The notes below the pieces were generated by a model, which saw nothing but the letters and a program-made list of their open reading frames with translations, had not been told where the DNA came from and made no database searches. A DNA stretch of 64,000 bases, taken from Reyranella massiliensis 521 (lineage in GTDB: Bacteria > Pseudomonadota > Alphaproteobacteria > Reyranellales > Reyranellaceae). Of the stretch, positions 61,376 to 64,000 are shown in pieces. How positions within the stretch are numbered: the first letter of the stretch is position 1; each line of letters starts with the position of its first letter. Where the stretch lies: NCBI GenBank assembly GCA_945860205.1, contig CAMARK010000001.1:43894-107893 (forward strand), written 5' to 3'. Position numbers and translations under genes: made by a program.

Positions 61376-62326
61376 CTACTCCTGCTCGATGCCGGTCTCG
61401 GCGACCAGCGCCCTCCACTTCGCGACCTCGGCGGCCGTGAAGGCCGCAAGTTCGGCCGGTGTACTGGCATACATCTCGAAACCCATGTCGGCCAGCTTGG
61501 CGGCGACCGCAGGGATGGCGAGCGCTTTGCGCGTCGCGGCAGTGAGGCTGTCGACGACAGCCGCCGACGTGCCGGCCGGCGCGTACATGGCGAACCAGGT
61601 CAGCAGCTCGAATCCCTTGAGCGTATCGCCGATCGGCGGCACGCCAGGCAGCAACGCGCTCGGGCCGGCCGAACTGACGGCGAGCGGGCGCAGCGTGCCG
61701 GCGCGGATCTGGCCCAGCGCCGCCGAGAGATCGATGAACATGAACTGGACCTGGCCGCTCAGCACTTCGGCCATGGCCTGCGGCGGGCTGCGGTAGTTGA
61801 CCCGGGCGACGTCGAGACCGAGCCGCTTCACCAGCGTTGCCGCGGGCAGCAGGTTGCCGCTCGAGCCCTGGCCGTAGTTCAGCTTGCCGGGCTGGGCACG
61901 CGCTGCCGCGACCAGCCCGGCCACGTCCTTGTAGGGAGAGTCGGCCTTGACGACGAGCACCTGCGCGATATGGCCGAGCCGGGCAATCGGCGCAAAGTCC
62001 TTCACCGGGTCGTAGGGGATGCTTTTCAGCAGCGACGCGGCCGCAGCCTGCGTCGTCGCCGAGCCGATCAGGATGGTGTAGCCGTCGGGGGCGGCCTTGG
62101 CGACCTGGTTGGCGCCGATCGAGCCCTGGGCGCCGGGCTTGTTGTCGATCACGATCGGCTGGCCGAGCGTCGTCGTGAGCGCATCGGCCAGCACGCGGGC
62201 GAGATTGTCGGTGGCCGTGCCGGGCGCGAAGCTGACGACGAATTTGACCGGCCGGTCGGGCCACGCCGCGGCCGGCGTCGCGAATAGCACCACAAAAAGA
62301 ATTCCTAGCGCCCGGCTCAGTCGCAT
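61376..62326 (-). CDS. Bug/TctC-family tripartite tricarboxylate transporter binding protein
   Basis: 316-residue periplasmic solute receptor. Signal peptide ends AAAW near residue 22. Bug signatures: WPDRPVKFVVSFAPGTATD, NKPGAQGSIGANQVAKAAPDGYT, and the ligand-binding LNYGQGSSGNL. These proteins bind carboxylates such as aromatic acids or dicarboxylates. The TctA/TctB membrane partners are not in the window; the neighbouring transporter genes are ABC-type instead. Confidence 0.88.
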   Translation of the reverse strand: MRLSRALGILFVVLFATPAAAWPDRPVKFVVSFAPGTATDNLARVLADALTTTLGQPIVIDNKPGAQGSIGANQVAKAAPDGYTILIGSATTQAAAASLLKSIPYDPVKDFAPIARLGHIAQVLVVKADSPYKDVAGLVAAARAQPGKLNYGQGSSGNLLPAATLVKRLGLDVARVNYRSPPQAMAEVLSGQVQFMFIDLSAALGQIRAGTLRPLAVSSAGPSALLPGVPPIGDTLKGFELLTWFAMYAPAGTSAAVVDSLTAATRKALAIPAVAAKLADMGFEMYASTPAELAAFTAAEVAKWRALVAETGIEQE

Positions 62327-62339
62327 CGCCTTCTCCGGC

Positions 62340-62948
62340 CTAACGGGTCGTCCTCAGGAGCTGGTCGTAGTCGGCGCGCAGCAGGGCGAACAGCAGATGG
62401 TCGGCCCACTGGCCGTTGATGCGCAGGTACTGGCGCGCCAGCCCCTCCTCGTGGAAGCCGACCTTGGCCAGCACGCCCTTGGAGGGCTCGTTGTGCGGCA
62501 GGCAGGCGGCCTCGAGACGGTGCAGCCGGAGGTCGTCGAACACGAACGACAGGGAGGCCCGGAGCGCGTCCGTCATCAGGCCCTGGCCGGCGTAGGGCTG
62601 GCCCATCCAGTAGCCGACCGCGGCGGCCTGGGCGACGCCGCGCCGCACGTTGCTGAGGTTGATGCCGCCCACCAGCCGGCGGGTGTCGTTGGTAAAGACG
62701 AACAGCCCGTAGGCTTCGCCCGCCCGCCATTCGCGCACCTGCTGGCGTAGCCGGCGGCGGAAATGGTCGCGTCCCAGCGAATCCTCGGGCCAGGTCGGTT
62801 CCCAGGGCGTCAAAAAGGCCCGGCTGCGGGCCCGCAATTCGGCCCATTCCGCCCAATCGTCCATGCTCGGGGCACGCAGGAATACACGCCGGCCGGCGAT
62901 CCGGGTCATCCCCGACAGGGACAGGGGAACATCGGCGAAACGGAACAT
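62340..62948 (-). CDS. GNAT acetyltransferase, RimJ/RimL-like
   Basis: 202-residue N-acetyltransferase of the RimJ/RimL group that modifies protein N termini. Acetyl-CoA motif YWMGQPYAGQGLMTDALRA near residue 115; C-terminal LHRLEAACLPHNEPSKGVLAKVGF motif is diagnostic. ATG 62948 is used; the ATG 13 codons later (MTRIAG) is possible. First gene of the minus-strand operon, though functionally unrelated to it. Confidence 0.88.
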   Translation of the reverse strand: MFRFADVPLSLSGMTRIAGRRVFLRAPSMDDWAEWAELRARSRAFLTPWEPTWPEDSLGRDHFRRRLRQQVREWRAGEAYGLFVFTNDTRRLVGGINLSNVRRGVAQAAAVGYWMGQPYAGQGLMTDALRASLSFVFDDLRLHRLEAACLPHNEPSKGVLAKVGFHEEGLARQYLRINGQWADHLLFALLRADYDQLLRTTR

Positions 62949-63009
62949 CTTGGCGCCATAGTAACGCAGGTTTAGAATTGTGACATGTTTTCCGAGCCTT
63001 GACGTAGGA

Positions 63010-63044
63010 AATTGAGACCGTCGGCCGCGGCCGGAATCTCAATT
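63010..63044. promoter_or_regulatory. Inverted repeat in the divergent GNAT / beta-hydroxylase gap
   Basis: AATTGAGA (63010-63017) and TCTCAATT (63037-63044) are exact complements around a 19-base centre that itself pairs (cggccg/cggccg). It lies just after a TTGACG hexamer (62999-63004). It may be an operator or a leader hairpin of the plus-strand gene that starts 69 bases later. Confidence 0.4.
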
Positions 63045-63112
63045 GTGCCGTTTTGGAAAGGCAAATCGGAGTATGTACGTGTACCAGGTTTCAATCTTTC
63101 AGGACGTCGATC

Positions 63113-63970
63113 ATGGCAAATGAGACTGGGCAAGGTGTCGGCCAGAAGGGCCGCTTCTACCTGACGAAGCACATCTGGCTACCCCAGGAGCCGCTCGAGA
63201 ACTTCAATCTCAGGCTTTCGGACATGATCCTGCGCAACATGCCCAAGCTGCCGCTGGGCGGCGAGGACGCGATGCGCCAGTTCCCTATCCTGGGCGAACT
63301 CAAGAAGAGCCACGACAAGATCAAGGCCGATCTCAACTACCTGCTCAGCCACCACGAGGAAATTCCGGCGCTGCACGAGGTCCATCCCCGCGACCTCTAT
63401 GTGCCGGGCCGGGCCTGGCGGACCTTCCTGCTCAAGCTGTGGGGCCACGAGGTCAAGGAGAACACCGCCGCGGTGCCCGACACCTACGAAGCCATCAACC
63501 GGATTCCCGGCGTCCATACTGCGCTGTTCAGCATCCTGGCGGGCGGCGCCGAGATCGAGCCCCATCGCGGATCGGCCGCCGGCGTGGTGCGCTTCCATTA
63601 TCCGCTGATCGTTCCGACCGAGCCGGAGAAATGCTGGATCGAGATCGGCGGCCACCATTTCTTCTGGAAGGAAGGCGAGCCTCTGGTGTTCGACGACACG
63701 CGCGAGCACTGGGTGAAGAACCAGACCAAGGAAACCCGTGTCGTGCTGATCATCGACTTCAACGCCAACATGCCGTTCCCGGTGAACATCTACACCGGCC
63801 TGCGCTACAACCTCGTTCGCCGCAGCGCCGAGGTGAAGAAGGTCATCGAGCGCGCCTCGATCGGCGTGCCGCCGCGCAACCCGGTGGTGCAGCCGACGAA
63901 CGGCCTGATCAGCGGCGCCCGCAGCACGACGGCGGTGCCTGCCACCGCCCGCAGCGACGAGCGGCACTGA
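63113..63970 (+). CDS. Aspartyl/asparaginyl beta-hydroxylase-like dioxygenase
   Basis: 285-residue 2-oxoglutarate/Fe(II) enzyme of the AspH family. Metal ligands His151 (EPHRG) and His199 (REHW) with the co-substrate Arg160 (VVRFHYPL) are present; as in AspH, no carboxylate ligand lies after the first His. Membrane segments are absent, so it is cytosolic. Bacterial relatives hydroxylate small amides or lipids (LpxO-like) or peptides. ATG 63113 is chosen for the AGGA eight bases upstream. The last 30 bases of the window hold nothing recognisable. Confidence 0.82.
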   Translation: MANETGQGVGQKGRFYLTKHIWLPQEPLENFNLRLSDMILRNMPKLPLGGEDAMRQFPILGELKKSHDKIKADLNYLLSHHEEIPALHEVHPRDLYVPGRAWRTFLLKLWGHEVKENTAAVPDTYEAINRIPGVHTALFSILAGGAEIEPHRGSAAGVVRFHYPLIVPTEPEKCWIEIGGHHFFWKEGEPLVFDDTREHWVKNQTKETRVVLIIDFNANMPFPVNIYTGLRYNLVRRSAEVKKVIERASIGVPPRNPVVQPTNGLISGARSTTAVPATARSDERH

Positions 63971-64000
63971 ATTAGAGTCATGGGAGCGCGCCACTCCAGT

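Overview
The window is GC-rich, densely coded chromosomal DNA from an alphaproteobacterium. The evidence is the gene order and content: a complete division and cell-wall (dcw) cluster running mraZ to ftsZ, then bamD-recN-ligA; rnpB directly upstream of mraZ behind an ampD-like and a TerB/DnaJ gene; an FtsZ with a long Ala/Pro-rich linker ending in the alphaproteobacterial IPAFLRRQ tail; a DUF1127 protein; and a Bug/TctC-type binding protein. Genus cannot be fixed from the sequence alone. No insertion sequence, prophage, CRISPR array, tRNA or rRNA gene was seen, and coding style is uniform throughout.

Region 1 (1-7071). A minus-strand operon encodes CoA-ester metabolism: a KASIII/HMG-CoA-synthase-like protein fused to a zinc-ribbon/OB (DUF35) domain, an SCP-x-type thiolase, two MaoC-type hydratase subunits and a short-chain dehydrogenase cut by the window edge. 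A NUDIX hydrolase lies upstream. An HdeD-like membrane protein and an MDR-family reductase follow. Region 2 (7123-13205) holds a plus-strand, translationally coupled set (ankyrin protein, alpha/beta hydrolase, DUF4406 protein, MFS transporter), an unknown membrane protein, an SDR lacking its catalytic Tyr and two tandem thioesterases. Region 3 (13183-17702, minus) holds an aromatic-hydroxylase operon (MBL protein, FAD hydroxylase, DUF2783, GNAT) and an HtrA-like protein with all three catalytic residues replaced.

Region 4 (17786-28872). uvrD, a three-gene ABC importer and prmA run as one plus-strand unit. A DUF1127 gene, a large aminopeptidase P and a D-cysteine desulfhydrase-like enzyme follow.

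Region 5 (28907-55324, minus) is the core. TauE-like permease, TerB-DnaJ protein, AmpD-like amidase, rnpB, then mraZ-rsmH-ftsL-ftsI-murE-murF-mraY-murD-ftsW-murG-murC-murB-ddl-ftsQ-ftsA-ftsZ, a terminator, and bamD-recN-ligA. These genes make lipid II (MurB-F, Ddl, MraY, MurG), flip or polymerise it (FtsW, FtsI) and assemble the divisome (FtsZ, FtsA, FtsQ, FtsL). Most junctions overlap by 1-4 bases. lpxC, usually between ftsZ and bamD in this group, is absent. The mraZ leader carries an array of 10-bp-spaced GGGA boxes, the expected MraZ operator. The rnpB promoter is embedded in the end of the amidase gene.

Region 6 (55383-64000). uvrB, a secreted alpha/beta hydrolase and a 438-base convergent gap are followed by a minus-strand catabolic/transport operon (GNAT, Bug-type binding protein, intradiol dioxygenase, ABC ATPase and permease) and an aspartyl/asparaginyl beta-hydroxylase-like gene. 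No wholly new system was recognised. The best leads are the degenerate-active-site proteins, the Cys-less synthase/DUF35 operon, the mraZ operator array and the noncoding palindromes.
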